A DNA stretch of 64,000 nt from Cupriavidus taiwanensis (GCF_900250115.1 NZ_LT984805.1:442181-506180), one strand, 5' to 3'; counted from the first letter of the stretch, positions 49,347-59,418 are shown. Numbers and translations: made by a program. The notes: a model not told the origin generated them from the letters alone.

Positions 49347-50820
49347 CATTTCCTTATACGGAAGTCATGACTCTTCCCTCAGTGTTTGAATAGTGAGCGC
49401 GGCGTCCATGGTTCGCTGCATGCCGATCCAGATCGTCTTGGCGCCGGGCTCGCCATCGTTCTTCCGCCCAAGGAACCCGCCCAGGGAAGCAACCAACCGA
49501 ATCATCTGATTGAGTGTGACCGGTGTCTTCGGGCGAGCTTTCTTGGAGAGCACGTATGCCCCCCGAATCTCGTCGGCATCGAAGAACAGCGACGCATCCA
49601 GATCCGGACAGGTTCTGCCCAACCGCATCAGGCGGGCAATGCGCCATGCCACCACCATATACAACGCCAAGGCCCGCTCCACACGATCCATGTGCGATAG
49701 CTGTAGCGCCTCGACCTTGCAGCCGGTCTTCAGGACATGGAAGAACATCTCGATCTCCCACCTTGCCCGATACCATTCAACAAGTTCGTTGACCGCATCA
49801 GCGTCCTGCGCTTCTCGGTTCGTCACCAATCGCCAAACCACTGGCTTGACGCCTGCGGGCGCTTCGATCTCCCTTGCCGCCACACAGGTGAACTCCGCTC
49901 CGACCAGACCCGGCAGCTTCATACGCTGGGCGCGTAGTTCCTGTTTGACCTCGCGCGCCTTCTGGCCTGCTCGCCCTGGCAAGATAAAGGTGATTTCCCC
50001 GAGTACCGGGCTGGCGTCGACGCTATCCCACAACTTGCCGCCCTCGGCCAGGTTGCGGTTGTGTTGGCTGCGGATCAACCAGTCGGCCGGTTGGCCAAGT
50101 TCCTGGGCGCGCGCCATCAACTCGGCAATATCACCCTCGCGGTCTGTCACATACACCAGCCGTGTCTGCGGCAATAGCGCGGCTTGCTCCGCAACCCGTT
50201 CATATCCTTCAATCCAGCGTACGCTTTCCTTGATCCCGCCCCGGTTGCCATCGGCGTCCTTGGGCTCCCGAGCCCACATCCAGGCATCGATCACCCCCAG
50301 CGGCTCGCGGTCAGGCGTCACCGCGTAGGTCGGATGCAAAAACATGCCCCGCTGGGCTTCATAGGTCAACGGACCCAGCCCGTCGATCTCCTGGCCATTA
50401 AAGTTCAATTCGGTTGTATCAGCGATGCACAGCACCACCGGAAACTGCGCGGCCCTCGCTGCAGTGCGCTCCCAATGCGGCTGCATTACGTCCCGCCAAT
50501 CGATCTGCTCATTGCCGAGAAACCGATATGCCGCGATGGTTTGCGACCAGTCATCGCATGCGCCGGGGATGCTCGCCGTCGGCAGAGCCGCAAACCGCTT
50601 GAGCAGCTCCTTGGCGCGCCGATCCCGCCCCGGATCACCAAGATCCAGACTCTCGAATTCCTCGTCCACCCATGCCCCCGACTCGTTGCTCATTGCTGCG
50701 CGAAAATCCGAGAGTAAACGCGAGTCTGGCGAAGTTAACAACCCCCTTACCTCGAAATTCCCGGGACTTCAAGCTCCAAGCCTCGCCGCGGAGACGGTCC
50801 TACTTCCGTATAAGGGGATG
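49347..50820 (-). mobile_element. IS-D copy 2 (IS4 family), inverted
   Basis: Same 1474-bp element as copy 1, reverse orientation, ends CATTTCCTTATACGGAAGT (49347) and the complement of CATCCCCTTATACGGAAGT (ending 50820). The flanking 9-mers differ (CCTTTGACG left, CCCCTAGCC right), so one side has been rearranged since insertion. Confidence 0.88.
49365..50693 (-). CDS. IS-D transposase, copy 2
   Basis: Identical to the transposase at 44778-46106, including the YREK signature and both aspartates. Intact. Confidence 0.9.
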   Translation of the reverse strand: MSNESGAWVDEEFESLDLGDPGRDRRAKELLKRFAALPTASIPGACDDWSQTIAAYRFLGNEQIDWRDVMQPHWERTAARAAQFPVVLCIADTTELNFNGQEIDGLGPLTYEAQRGMFLHPTYAVTPDREPLGVIDAWMWAREPKDADGNRGGIKESVRWIEGYERVAEQAALLPQTRLVYVTDREGDIAELMARAQELGQPADWLIRSQHNRNLAEGGKLWDSVDASPVLGEITFILPGRAGQKAREVKQELRAQRMKLPGLVGAEFTCVAAREIEAPAGVKPVVWRLVTNREAQDADAVNELVEWYRARWEIEMFFHVLKTGCKVEALQLSHMDRVERALALYMVVAWRIARLMRLGRTCPDLDASLFFDADEIRGAYVLSKKARPKTPVTLNQMIRLVASLGGFLGRKNDGEPGAKTIWIGMQRTMDAALTIQTLREES

Positions 50821-50938
50821 CCCCTAGCCTGCTTACTCCGCCATGGATATCGTCTGATTCAATGGTGGGTGCGATTCACGCGCTGGTGTCCATGGTCTGT
50901 CGGGGCTGCGAACCATTGAACTAAGTGTAAACGAGTGG

Positions 50939-50968
50939 TTGACTTTGCCTCGATGCCCTTCCTAGTAT
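50939..50968 (+). promoter_or_regulatory. Sigma-70-type promoter of the PHB depolymerase gene
   Basis: TTGACT (50939-50944) and TAGTAT (50963-50968) with an 18-base spacer, a near-consensus promoter about 145 bases upstream of the phaZ start. Confidence 0.6.
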
Positions 50969-50970
50969 GA

Positions 50971-50992
50971 AACATGAATCATGTATCATGTT
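50971..50992. promoter_or_regulatory. Inverted repeat overlapping the phaZ transcription start region
   Basis: AACATGA (50971-50977) and TCATGTT (50986-50992) form a perfect 7-8-7 inverted repeat directly after the -10 element, with a further ATCATGTA in the spacer. Its position fits a repressor operator; the regulator is unknown. Confidence 0.45.
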
Positions 50993-51114
50993 AAAGGCGG
51001 AGCGAAAGCCTGTCATAAATTAAGCAGTTGTCCTTAAAGTGCGAACCGGCTTGTTGCAGACCCCTTGGGTCAGGGCATTGCTGTGACTCGAAGAAATCAA
51101 AAAAGGGAGACACT

Positions 51115-52581
51115 ATGCTGAGAAAGCGTTGGCGATACTTCGCGACCGGGTTAGTCACTCTTGCGACGATGCTGGGAGCGTTTTCGCTGCATGCAGCGAC
51201 GGCGGGTCCCGGAGCGTGGAGTAGCGAGCAGACGTGGGCATCGGATGCCGTCAATGGTGGAAACCTGACCGGCTATTTCTATTGGCCGGCGAGCCAGCCT
51301 TCCACGCCCAATGGCAAGCGAGCTCTAGTTCTAGTGCTACACGGATGCTTGCAGACTGCCTCCGGCGACGTGATCAATAATGCCAGTGGGACCGGGTTCA
51401 ACTGGAAATCGATTGGCGATCAATACGGTGCTGTCATTCTTGCGCCTAACGCAAGCGGCAACGTGTACTTCAAGCATTGCTGGGACTATGCGAATGCGTC
51501 GCCAAGCCGAACCGCTGGACACGTGGGCGTACTGCTGGATCTAGTCAACCGCTTTGTTGCCAATGCCCAGTATGCGATCGATCCCAATCAGGTATACGTG
51601 GCGGGCCTATCCTCTGGAGGCGGCATGAGCATGGTCCTGGGCTGCATCGCCCCGGACATTTTTGCCGGCGTTGGCATCAATGCCGGTCCGACGCCGGGAA
51701 CCACGACGGCCCAGATCGGCTTCGTACCTAGTGGCTATACCGCGACGACGGCAGGCAATAAATGTAAGCAATGGGCCGGATCCAACGTGGGTAAGTTCAC
51801 CAGCCAGATTGCCGGCGCCGTATGGGGAACCTCGGACTACACGGTGGCGCCGGCATATGGCCCGATAGCAGCCTCGGCCTTCCGCCAGCTCTACGGCGGC
51901 AGCTTCACCCAGGGATCTAAGGTATCGATAGCAGGGGGCGGCACAAACACCCCTTATATCGATAGCAATGGCAAAGTGCGCACCCACGAAATATCGGTCG
52001 CGGGCATGGCACACGCATGGCCCGCTGGAACTGGCGGCAACAACACCAACTATGTCGATGCCACGCATATCAACTACCCTGACTTCGTGATGGACTTCTG
52101 GGTTAAGAACAATTTGCGTGCTGGAAGCGGGTCTGGACAGGCGGGTTCGTCGCCGACTGGGCTGGCGGTCGCCGGGACGACCCTCAACACAATATCGCTG
52201 TCGTGGAATGCCGTAACAAACGCCAACAGCTACAACCTTTACCGCAATGGCACGAAGGTGGGCTCGAGCACGTCGACGAGCTACACCGATTTGGACTTGA
52301 TAGCGGGTACTACGTACAGCTACACTGTGACGGCGATCGACGGCACAGCAGGGGAAAGCCAGCAATCTGCTGCTATCTCGGCAACAACAAAGACGAGTTT
52401 TTCTTGTACGGCGACCACCGGCACAAACTATGCGCACGTGCAAGCCGGTCGGGCACACGATGTCGGGGGGGGGGCTTACGCGAATGGCTCGAACCAAAGC
52501 ATGGGATTAAATAATCTTTTCTATATCAACACTCTGGCTGAGACAGCCGCCGGATACTATGTGATTGGCAATTGCCCATAA
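51115..52581 (+). CDS. phaZ: Extracellular polyhydroxybutyrate depolymerase
   Basis: This 488-residue secreted enzyme begins with a signal peptide (MLRKRWRYFATGLVTLATML, cleavage near ATA). The catalytic domain has oxyanion His76 in VLHGCLQ, lipase-box Ser166 in VAGLSSGGGMS, Asp241 in WGTSDYTVAP and His299 in VAGMAHAWPAG, the triad and order of extracellular PHB depolymerases. A fibronectin type III linker follows (PTGLAVAGTTLNTISLSWNA, about residues 345-425), then a C-terminal substrate-binding domain (SCTATTGTNYAHVQAGRAHD to GNCP). It degrades environmental PHB granules to oligomers. AAGGGAG precedes the ATG. The gene is intact and has its own promoter. Confidence 0.92.
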   Translation: MLRKRWRYFATGLVTLATMLGAFSLHAATAGPGAWSSEQTWASDAVNGGNLTGYFYWPASQPSTPNGKRALVLVLHGCLQTASGDVINNASGTGFNWKSIGDQYGAVILAPNASGNVYFKHCWDYANASPSRTAGHVGVLLDLVNRFVANAQYAIDPNQVYVAGLSSGGGMSMVLGCIAPDIFAGVGINAGPTPGTTTAQIGFVPSGYTATTAGNKCKQWAGSNVGKFTSQIAGAVWGTSDYTVAPAYGPIAASAFRQLYGGSFTQGSKVSIAGGGTNTPYIDSNGKVRTHEISVAGMAHAWPAGTGGNNTNYVDATHINYPDFVMDFWVKNNLRAGSGSGQAGSSPTGLAVAGTTLNTISLSWNAVTNANSYNLYRNGTKVGSSTSTSYTDLDLIAGTTYSYTVTAIDGTAGESQQSAAISATTKTSFSCTATTGTNYAHVQAGRAHDVGGGAYANGSNQSMGLNNLFYINTLAETAAGYYVIGNCP

Positions 52582-52639
52582 GCAGCGGCACGATTGGAGT
52601 TGGGGGAGGCAATCTGTCAAAACAAACTTCTGAGAGAAC

Positions 52640-52900
52640 TCATTGAAGCTATGTACGCGCCGTTCGGGAGGCGACCCCAGCTGCATTGGAAGCTTCCCCG
52701 ATTCGCTACGTCCAATCCGCGCTCTGCACACGCTTCTGCAGGTCGGCCTGAAGCTTTCGATCAGCTTTGGCGAGGATCCCTTCGGCTCAGCCCAGGGAAA
52801 TCAGTTTGGTTATAGCGTAGTCCTTCTGTCCAGCTTCGCTAAACGTTGGCACGTCGGGAGTGTCAGCGTGTATGCCGTATCGGTGACGGCCAGTGCCAGC
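52640..52900 (-). pseudogene. TctC/Bug-type solute-binding protein fragment
   Basis: The minus strand encodes HRYGIHADTPDVPTFSEAGQ KDYAIT and, after a stop, AEGILAKADRKLQADLQKR, matching the PTFSEAGLKDY region of tripartite tricarboxylate transporter receptors. Only the C-terminal third remains, with a nonsense codon near 52790. Confidence 0.55.
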
Positions 52901-53496
52901 CTCTGGCTGTGGGACTGCGGCCGGCGTTGGCCCTGCAGTCAATAAGGGAATGCTTGAGGCGGCTCCACGAATGGAGCGACCCCCTGAAAAGCCGGACACA
53001 GTCCCCACTTACAATAGCTGGTTGGGTGCGCTTGCGAAGCATGAGGCTCGGTATATCGGGCGCAATGCATTCGTTTCATCATTGTCCAACCACGAGTCTT
53101 GATTCCACGGTAGCGGACCCGCCGTGCGACCGGCGGTAGGCTGGGAGCGCGCGTGTTGCTGGCAACGGCGGCGTGCGAAGGTGCTCTGACAATGTAGTCC
53201 GACAGTGGGCAATATCGCGAGGTGTTGCGTAGAGGCTCCGAGCAGCGATGTGGCTCAGACGCTAGGCTGGCTGGTAGGAGCAACACATGTGAATCGCAGA
53301 TAAACGATGCCCCGAGGCGATCTGCGAGGAGGCGTCACAACCCTCTATGCGGTTTGTCACACAGCGAACGGAGTCGCAACAAGTTCTATTGGCATTGCAC
53401 CGTGTTAGGGATTCGATTATTCGCGACAGGCTGGGCACTACTAGAACGTGCATTTCTTATAGAGTTCGACATAAGCCTGCCGCTGGGCGGCACCGT
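52901..53496. other. No recognisable gene
   Basis: Nearly 600 bases with only short, unconvincing frames on either strand; no IS end or RNA gene recognised. Confidence 0.45.
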
Positions 53497-53591
53497 GATG
53501 AAGCGCCTGCCAGCCGTCATTGCAGAACATTTGCTTCCGCCGCAGCTAGTAGGTAAGCGAGTAGCCAGTACCGTCTTGACGGCCGCAGCAG

Positions 53592-55163
53592 TTACGCTGG
53601 CGTAACCAGTTGCTCAGTGACGACCCACGGCATGAGTTCGTCGACGCGGTTGATCGGGTGATCCGCGATGCGTGCGAGCACGAAGCGTAGGTAAGCCTCG
53701 GGATCGACGCCGTTGAGTTTTGCCGTGCCGATCAGGCTGTAAATTGCAGCGGCGCGTTCCCCACCTGAGTCAGCACCCGCGAACAGGTAATTACGTCTTC
53801 CGATGGCCACCCCGCGCAGCGCACGTTCGACCGGCAGGTTGTCGATCTCCAGTCGTCCGTCGTCGCAATAGCGCGTGAGCGCCTCCCACCGGTTCAGTGC
53901 GTACAGGATCGCTCGACTCGTGTCAGATTTGCGCGAGAGCGTCTCCAACGTGGCTCTCAGCCACGCGTGGAGTTGATCGAGTAGTGGACGCGCTTGCGCC
54001 TGTCGATACGCCTGGCGCACATCGGGTGGTTTGCCCCGGATCTGCTCTTCGATCTTGTAGAGCGCGCCGATGCGTTCCAGGGCCTCGGTATTCAAGGAAT
54101 TGGGGCGAGCTGCATACAATTCGTAGAACTGCCGCCGGGCATGGGCCCAGCACGCTGCTTCGGCAACCCGTCCCGTTTCGTAGATCGCCTGGTAGCCGCC
54201 GTAGGCATCGGCCTGCAACGTCCCGTTGAACGATTCAAGATGCTGCTGCGGGTGGATGCCCTTGCGGTCCGGCGTATAGGCAAACCAGACGGCCGGCGGA
54301 GTAGCATCGCCCGACGTCCGGTCGTCACGCACATACACCCACAAGCGTCCAGTTTTAGTCTTGCCATTGCCTGGCGCGAGCACCGGCACTGGCGTATCGT
54401 CGGCATGGAGCTTCGTCGCCGCCATGACGTGTCGACGCAGTGTGTCGACGAGTGGTTGCAGCAGCGCCGCACTGTGACCAACCCACTTCGCCAGCAACGA
54501 GCGATCCAGCTCGACGCCTTCACGCGCATAGATCACCGACTGTCGGTAGAGCGGCAGGTGATCCGCGAACTTCGCGACCAGCACGTGGGCCAGCAGTCCC
54601 GGGCCAGCCATGCCTCGCTCGATGGGGCGGCTCGGCGCAGCAGCCTGGGCGATGTGATCGCAGCATGAACACGCCAGCTTGGGTCGCACATGCCGGATGA
54701 CCCGGAAGCTCGCTGGCACATATTCGAGCTGTTCGGAGACATCCTCGCCAAGCTGCTTCATCGGCGCACCGCATGCCGTGCAGGTATCACGTGATTCGGG
54801 CCAATGAGTCTGGAACTCGCGCGGCAGGTGTTCTGGCAACGGCTTACGTTGTACCTGTTCCGGTGCCGTACGCGGCGTCCTGTGGATCTCGATGGGTGCG
54901 GCACCTTCGTCGGCCTCGAGTTCTTCTAGGCGAAGTTCGAGCTGTTCGATCTGGCGGTCCAGCTTCTCCGAGCGACGGCCGAACTGCATGCGGCGCAGCT
55001 TTGCAATCAGCAACTTGAGATGCTCGATCTCCGCCTTGTCCGTTGCCGTCGCTGCCTTCTGCGATTCGACCACGTCTTGCAGATGCCCGATGCGGGCATC
55101 GCGCTCCAGCAAGAGGGCTTTGAGCGCTTCGATGTCGTCCGGGTACGCGTTCGCCGTCGTCAT
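53592..55163 (-). CDS. tnpC: IS66 transposase TnpC
   Basis: A complete 523-aa IS66 transposase: N-terminal coiled coil ([20 protein letters not shown]), [20 protein letters not shown], zinc-binding-like CTACGAPM and CSCCDH, the DDE core with [20 protein letters not shown] (D), [14 protein letters not shown] (D) and [20 protein letters not shown] preceded by [11 protein letters not shown] (E), and a tail [20 protein letters not shown]. Intact. Confidence 0.92.
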   Translation of the reverse strand: MTTANAYPDDIEALKALLLERDARIGHLQDVVESQKAATATDKAEIEHLKLLIAKLRRMQFGRRSEKLDRQIEQLELRLEELEADEGAAPIEIHRTPRTAPEQVQRKPLPEHLPREFQTHWPESRDTCTACGAPMKQLGEDVSEQLEYVPASFRVIRHVRPKLACSCCDHIAQAAAPSRPIERGMAGPGLLAHVLVAKFADHLPLYRQSVIYAREGVELDRSLLAKWVGHSAALLQPLVDTLRRHVMAATKLHADDTPVPVLAPGNGKTKTGRLWVYVRDDRTSGDATPPAVWFAYTPDRKGIHPQQHLESFNGTLQADAYGGYQAIYETGRVAEAACWAHARRQFYELYAARPNSLNTEALERIGALYKIEEQIRGKPPDVRQAYRQAQARPLLDQLHAWLRATLETLSRKSDTSRAILYALNRWEALTRYCDDGRLEIDNLPVERALRGVAIGRRNYLFAGADSGGERAAAIYSLIGTAKLNGVDPEAYLRFVLARIADHPINRVDELMPWVVTEQLVTPA

Positions 55164-55192
55164 GCCAGCAGTCTACGCGCCGGCACTCAGGT

Positions 55193-55543
55193 TTACAACG
55201 CCGAGATCGGCTCCGCCGTGCGCACCGGCTGTCGCCAGTCGATGCCTTCCAGCAGCATTGAGAGCTGCGCCTGGCTCAGGCTGACGACACCTCCATCCGC
55301 ACGAGGCCAGACGAAGCGGCCGCGTTCAAGCCGTTTCATCAGCAGACACATGCCATCACCGCTCCACCAAAGCACCTTGACCAGATCGCCTCGTCGGCCA
55401 CGGAACACAAACACGTGGCCGCTGAACGGGTCCCGCTCTAGCACGGTCTGCACCTTCGCGGCCAGGCTGTTGAAGCCAGAGCGCATATCGGTCACACCAG
55501 CAGCCAGCCACACCCGCGTTCCAGCGGGAAGGCCCGGCATCAC
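55193..55543 (-). CDS. tnpB: IS66 accessory protein TnpB
   Basis: A 116-aa IS66 Orf2 with [40 protein letters not shown] and [15 protein letters not shown]. Its start overlaps the tnpA stop (ATGA). Closely related to the TnpB at 23729. Confidence 0.9.
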   Translation of the reverse strand: MMPGLPAGTRVWLAAGVTDMRSGFNSLAAKVQTVLERDPFSGHVFVFRGRRGDLVKVLWWSGDGMCLLMKRLERGRFVWPRADGGVVSLSQAQLSMLLEGIDWRQPVRTAEPISAL

Positions 55544-55902
55544 GAACCCACTCCCAGCAAGCTCGCCAGCACGAGCTGCAGGACATCAGGCTCGGGCTTG
55601 CCTTCGAAACTCACACGCATGCCACGACATTCGATGACGAGCCCGGTCGATCCAATCGGCTCCGGCCTCGGCGGCGATGCTATCTGAACGGGCAGGAATA
55701 ATTCCGAAGGCTCGGATGCTGACGTCGCAGCTCGCTCATAATCCCGCCGCCACTTCGACACGAGATTCGCGTTCAGGCCATGCGAGCGCGCAACTTCTGC
55801 CAGTGAGCTTGCCGGGTCCAGCGTTTCCGCCACGACCTGCGTGCGGAATTCCTTCGAGTAGTTCTTGGAGCCTCGCCGGCGACCCCGCGCCTTGATTTCC
55901 AT
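55540..55902 (-). CDS. tnpA: IS66 accessory protein TnpA
   Basis: A 120-aa TnpA starting [20 protein letters not shown] with a helix-turn-helix ([20 protein letters not shown]). A strong stem (CTGGTTCCCACC / GGTGGGAACCAG, 55914-55943) lies just upstream of the start, analogous to that over the tnpA at 23322. Confidence 0.87.
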   Translation of the reverse strand: MEIKARGRRRGSKNYSKEFRTQVVAETLDPASSLAEVARSHGLNANLVSKWRRDYERAATSASEPSELFLPVQIASPPRPEPIGSTGLVIECRGMRVSFEGKPEPDVLQLVLASLLGVGS

Positions 55903-56506
55903 TTCTTCTGGTTCCCACCAAATTCTGGTGGGAACCAGATTGCCGCCTATGGCTCTTCATGAACAGACGGTGCTGGGGCCACGCTTACGCTAGTAGAGAG
56001 CCTCGAGCGCCTCCACACCCACTACAAGTATATCGATGCACAGATTGCGGAGATCGACAAAAAACTCGTACGTTAGCTTGCCGCCGACGATTTTGGGCAG
56101 CGTCTAATGAGGATCCTGGCATTGGGGTTCATTACTGCGAGCGTGCTATCAGCAGGAGCGGGTGACGGAAAGCAGTACCGCAACAGCCGAGATTTTGCGG
56201 CATCGATTGGCGTTGTGCCACGTCAGTACGTGCAGGCGGGAGAGCCAATCCGCTGGGGATCAGCAAGCGAAGAGAAAAGAACACCCGACGGCTGCTCTTA
56301 CAATGTGCGCGGTCGGCGCGTAGACACTAGAGCGTGGTGGCTTGCGCCTTGACCAACAAGCTAGCTCGAGGCATGGGCTATCGCTGCGAAGCACACTCCA
56401 TTCGATGCTTTTAATCGCCGGCCAGCCGCTGCCTGCATGAAACAAGAGAAGTCAAGGTCCGGTCGTAACCGTCCGACGGTCAGCGTTCTTGACGAGAGGG
56501 TTACCT

Positions 56507-56773
56507 TTAGGTGGCGGTTGAGCGGATCTGCTCTGCGACGCGATTGACGGGGTGGTCGGCGATGCGCGCAATAACGTGGCTCAGGTAGGCCTCGGGGTCG
56601 AGACCGTTCAGCTTGGCTGAGGCCACCAGCGAATAGATAGCGGCGCCGCGTTCGCCGCCACTGTCGGAGCCGAAGTGCAAGTAGTTCTTTCGACCGAGAG
56701 CAACAGCCCGCAACGCCCGCTCCGCGGCGTTATTGTCGATCTCAACGCGACCATCGCTGGCATACAGCGTTAG
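56507..56773 (-). pseudogene. tnpC: IS66 TnpC, C-terminal remnant
   Basis: The minus strand encodes TLYASDGRVEIDNNAAERAL then RAVALGRKNYLHFGSDSGGE and AKLNGLDPEAYLSHVIARIA, the last 85 or so residues of an IS66 transposase with the catalytic E, truncated by IS-B copy 5 at 56774. Confidence 0.82.
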
Positions 56774-57964
56774 GGATACTCTGCACAAACGCGAATCGAG
56801 TGTGCTTGGCCGTTTAACAGGAAGCTGAATGCGCCACGACGCCAACCTATCAGCTCGGAGCGAAGCTATCTCGCACGCGCGAAGCAGCATTCGCGGGCTG
56901 CGCGCGAGGCATCGGCGTGAGCCAGAAACGCGCTCATGCCCCGGCAGCCAGCAGTTTGCCGCGCGCCATCCACAAGTTGGACAGTGCGAACAAGGTCATG
57001 AGTTGCGCGGTGTTCTTCCTCAGCCCTCGATAGCGGACCTTGGTGTAGCCGAACTGCCGCTTGATGACCCGGAACGGATGCTCGACCTTGGCCCGGATGC
57101 CCGCCTTGATTCGCTCGACCTGATCGACGAGCGCGCCAAGTGGTTTGCTTTGGTCCAGGACGCGACGTTTGCCTGGCTTCATCGCTACGTGCCAGTTCAC
57201 GCCCGCCCGCGCGTCCGGACGCTTCTCCACGCCCTGATAGCCCGCATCGCCGAACGCGTCGGTTTCCTCGCCATGCAGCAGGCTGTTGCCCTCAACCACG
57301 TCGTTGACCTTGCCCGCCGTGCCCCGCACCGTGTGCACCAGCCCGCTTTCGGCGTCCACGCCAATGTGCGCTTTCATGCCGAAATACCACTGGTTTCCTT
57401 TCTTGCTCTGGTGCATCTCTGGGTCGCGTTCGCCCGACCCATTCTTGGTCGAACTCGGTGCGCTGATCAGTGTCGCGTCCACCACCGTGCCCGCGCGCAG
57501 CATCAATCCCTTGTCGCGAAGGATGTCGTTGACCAGCGCGAGGATCTGAGCGGCCAGCTTGTGCTTCTCCAGCAGGTGACGGAACCGCAGGATGGTGCTC
57601 TCGTCGGGCAGCCTCACCGTCCAGTTGTCCAGCCCGGCGAACTCCCGATACAGCGGCACGTCGTGCAGCGCTTCTTCCATCGCCGGGTCCGACAGGCCGA
57701 ACCATTGCTGAAGGAAGTGGATGCGCAGCATTGCCTCGACCGCGAACGGGGGACGGCCGCGCTTGCCTTCCGGGGCGTACGGAGCGATCAGCATCACCAG
57801 ATCGGCCCATGGCACCACACGGTTCATCTCGTCCAGGAATTCGCGCTTGCGGGTGCGCTTGGTCGACAAGTTCAGTCCAAGGTCAGTTTGTTTCATGCGC
57901 CACATGCTCGCTGGCTCGACGATTCATTGCAAGCACATCCGCCGGCTAATTGTGCAGAGCATCC
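56774..57964 (-). mobile_element. IS-B copy 5 (IS5 family)
   Basis: Complete element from GGATACTCTGCACAA (56774) to the GCATCC end (57964). Flanks are TTAG on the left and TTAA on the right: both are YTAR-type, but not a matching duplication, so one flank was rearranged. Confidence 0.85.
56934..57905 (-). CDS. IS-B transposase, copy 5
   Basis: Intact 323-aa IS-B transposase with the same sequence and DDE motifs as copy 2 (18795), ending LLAAGA. An internal ATG three codons in (57896) may be the true start. Confidence 0.87.
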   Translation of the reverse strand: MWRMKQTDLGLNLSTKRTRKREFLDEMNRVVPWADLVMLIAPYAPEGKRGRPPFAVEAMLRIHFLQQWFGLSDPAMEEALHDVPLYREFAGLDNWTVRLPDESTILRFRHLLEKHKLAAQILALVNDILRDKGLMLRAGTVVDATLISAPSSTKNGSGERDPEMHQSKKGNQWYFGMKAHIGVDAESGLVHTVRGTAGKVNDVVEGNSLLHGEETDAFGDAGYQGVEKRPDARAGVNWHVAMKPGKRRVLDQSKPLGALVDQVERIKAGIRAKVEHPFRVIKRQFGYTKVRYRGLRKNTAQLMTLFALSNLWMARGKLLAAGA

Positions 57965-57968
57965 TTAA

Positions 57969-58370
57969 TTGCCGACTATATCCCTGAGAACCTGATTTGT
58001 CCATCTCGTGAAGGGTCATATGATGGCGGAGGCCGTTCAGGATGCCTCGATGTCATTCAAGAAGGCCCCTGATCAAACGCGCCCTGGTTACGAGCTGGGT
58101 CAACACCTGAGCTACCCGCCGGGCGCGCAGCGCCAGCCGGTCGGCTAATCAGCGCAGCCCAATGGCAAGCGCGCCAAGACCGTGCTAACCGAAGATGGCC
58201 GCTGCGGGTCGACATTCCGCGCGACCGCGACGGCTGCTTCGATCCGATCCTGATGCCCAAGCACCAGCGGCGCTTCACCGGGTTAAATAACAAGATCATC
58301 GCCATATATGTCCGTGGCATGACCGTGCGCCGAGATCCAAGTCTTCTGGCACATACGAACTTCACCGCCA
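57969..58370 (+). pseudogene. IS256-family transposase, degraded N-terminal remnant
   Basis: VKGHMMAEAVQDASMSFKKA then YELGQHLSYPPGAQRQPVG, NGKRAKTVLTEDG and several further pieces in shifting frames match the N-terminus of the IS256 transposase at 37241 (VKGPMTAEAVQDASMAFKKA). Multiple frameshifts and stops; no ends recognised. Confidence 0.72.
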
Positions 58371-58416
58371 TCGCGCGAGCGGCGGAGAAGCCGTCAAGGT
58401 AAATGATGGAGCCGGA

Positions 58417-58438
58417 GCGAGCCGCAGGGGCGGCTCGC
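58417..58438. repeat. Perfect 9-bp hairpin
   Basis: GCGAGCCGC and GCGGCTCGC with an AGGG loop, between the IS256 remnant and the ATPase remnant. No U-run follows, so I do not call it a terminator. Confidence 0.35.
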
Positions 58439-58492
58439 GGTGATGGCCATCACGCCTGTTGATCGCGATGGGGTGGATTGTTGATGGGCCTG

Positions 58493-59418
58493 CTAACGCC
58501 GCTGCTCACGCCGAGATTTTCGGGGCGGAGCTTGCTCGGCTAGTTGCAGTTGCGATTGGGCATGACGCCGGATCTGCACGAGGTAGTGCGATTCGACGAG
58601 CATCACAAGTTCATGGAAATAGTCCCGGACCGCTGCGGCGTCTGCGTCGGTTAGCTTGGGCAGCATTGGTCCGAGCCGGGGAAGAAAGGTCAGGTCTGTC
58701 ATCGGATTCTCAGCGATTGCCGCGGCGGCTCTGGTATGCGGTATAGGTTTGAGGTAGAGCTTCTCGTCGATCTGCGACAGTTCGCATTGCGCGGCGGGGG
58801 CCAACAGTTCGCTGGCTAGGTTCATCAAGAGGCGATGGTTGCCGGCGGCGTGTTCGCCCAGGGTCTGGCGCAGCGGTTCGGTCATCAGGCTCGCGCTGCC
58901 GGCGCTGTCGAGCAAGTGGCTCCGGCATGTCTGTTCCATCGCCAGACGCGCGCGGATCCGGCTGTCCAGGGGGATCAGATGGTCGCGGGTGGATTTCTCA
59001 CGCAGGCGGGCATCGCCGGCGAGCACAACGCACAGCAGCGCCGATGCCAGCAGGGCAACTCCGACAGCACCGGCGCGCTCATCCCCTGGGCTTCGTCGAT
59101 CAGCAGCACGCAGCGACGGCGGCTGGCTTGCAGATGCGCCAGCCAGCGTCCGCGCTGGGCCTTGAAGCCGCCCCAGCGGTTCTGCGACTCGATCGGCACC
59201 GCAAGGATGTCGCTCAGCTCCCGGTAGAAGTCGGACAGGCTGCTTTGCGGGTGGTTAATCGAGCCCATGGAGCAACCATGGCAAAGCCGCTTCGCGTGCC
59301 AGGCCGTGCTCGATGCGCCATCGAGTTTGGGGTTCAGGAAGACCGCTTTGACGGGGATGTCCTGGGCGAAGGGATTGAACTTGAGGCCATACAAGGCCAG
59401 CAGATTTGGTTGCATCAT
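58493..59418 (-). pseudogene. ExeA/TniB-like AAA+ ATPase, decayed
   Basis: The first frame (59418-58975) starts MMQPNLLALYGLKFNPFAQD and includes LSDFYRELSDILAVPIESQN, the RWGGFKAQRGRWLAHLQASR run and CVLLIDEAQGM (Walker B). The second (59026-58493) continues with LAGDARL, PLDSRIRARLAMEQTCRSHL and EHAAGNHRLLMNLASELLAP. This is the ExeA-type ATPase found as a transposition helper beside integrase-like transposases. The Walker A region is deleted or scrambled (after KLDGASSTAW) and a frameshift splits the gene, so it is inactive. Its partner transposase is not present. Confidence 0.68.

Larger units (their letters stand above)
53553..55988 (-). mobile_element. IS66 element 4 (complete, 8-bp duplication)
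   Basis: Ends GTAAGCGAGTAGCCAGTACC (53553) and the complement of GTAAGCGTGGCCCCAGCACC (ending 55988). GCTAGTAG flanks both sides (53545-53552 and 55989-55996), a perfect 8-bp target duplication. tnpA, tnpB and tnpC are all intact, so this is the one complete IS66 here. Confidence 0.92.
53497..56340 (+). pseudogene. IS110-family transposase remnant split by IS66
   Basis: MKRLPAVIAEHLLPPQL (53497-53547) continues after the IS66 insertion as ESLERLHTHYKYIDAQIAEI then DKKLVR, a premature stop near 56073, and on as GFITASVLSAGAGDGKQYRN, FAASIGVVPRQYVQAGEP. This is the central and C-terminal part of an IS110-type transposase. It was already damaged apart from the IS66: at least one nonsense codon and a frameshift lie outside the insertion. 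Confidence 0.72.

Noticed and set aside
44651..50820. A composite transposon formed by the two IS-D copies
   Set aside because: Copy 1 has its own perfect 9-bp duplication on both sides and copy 2's flanks match neither each other nor copy 1, so the two did not move as one unit at this site.
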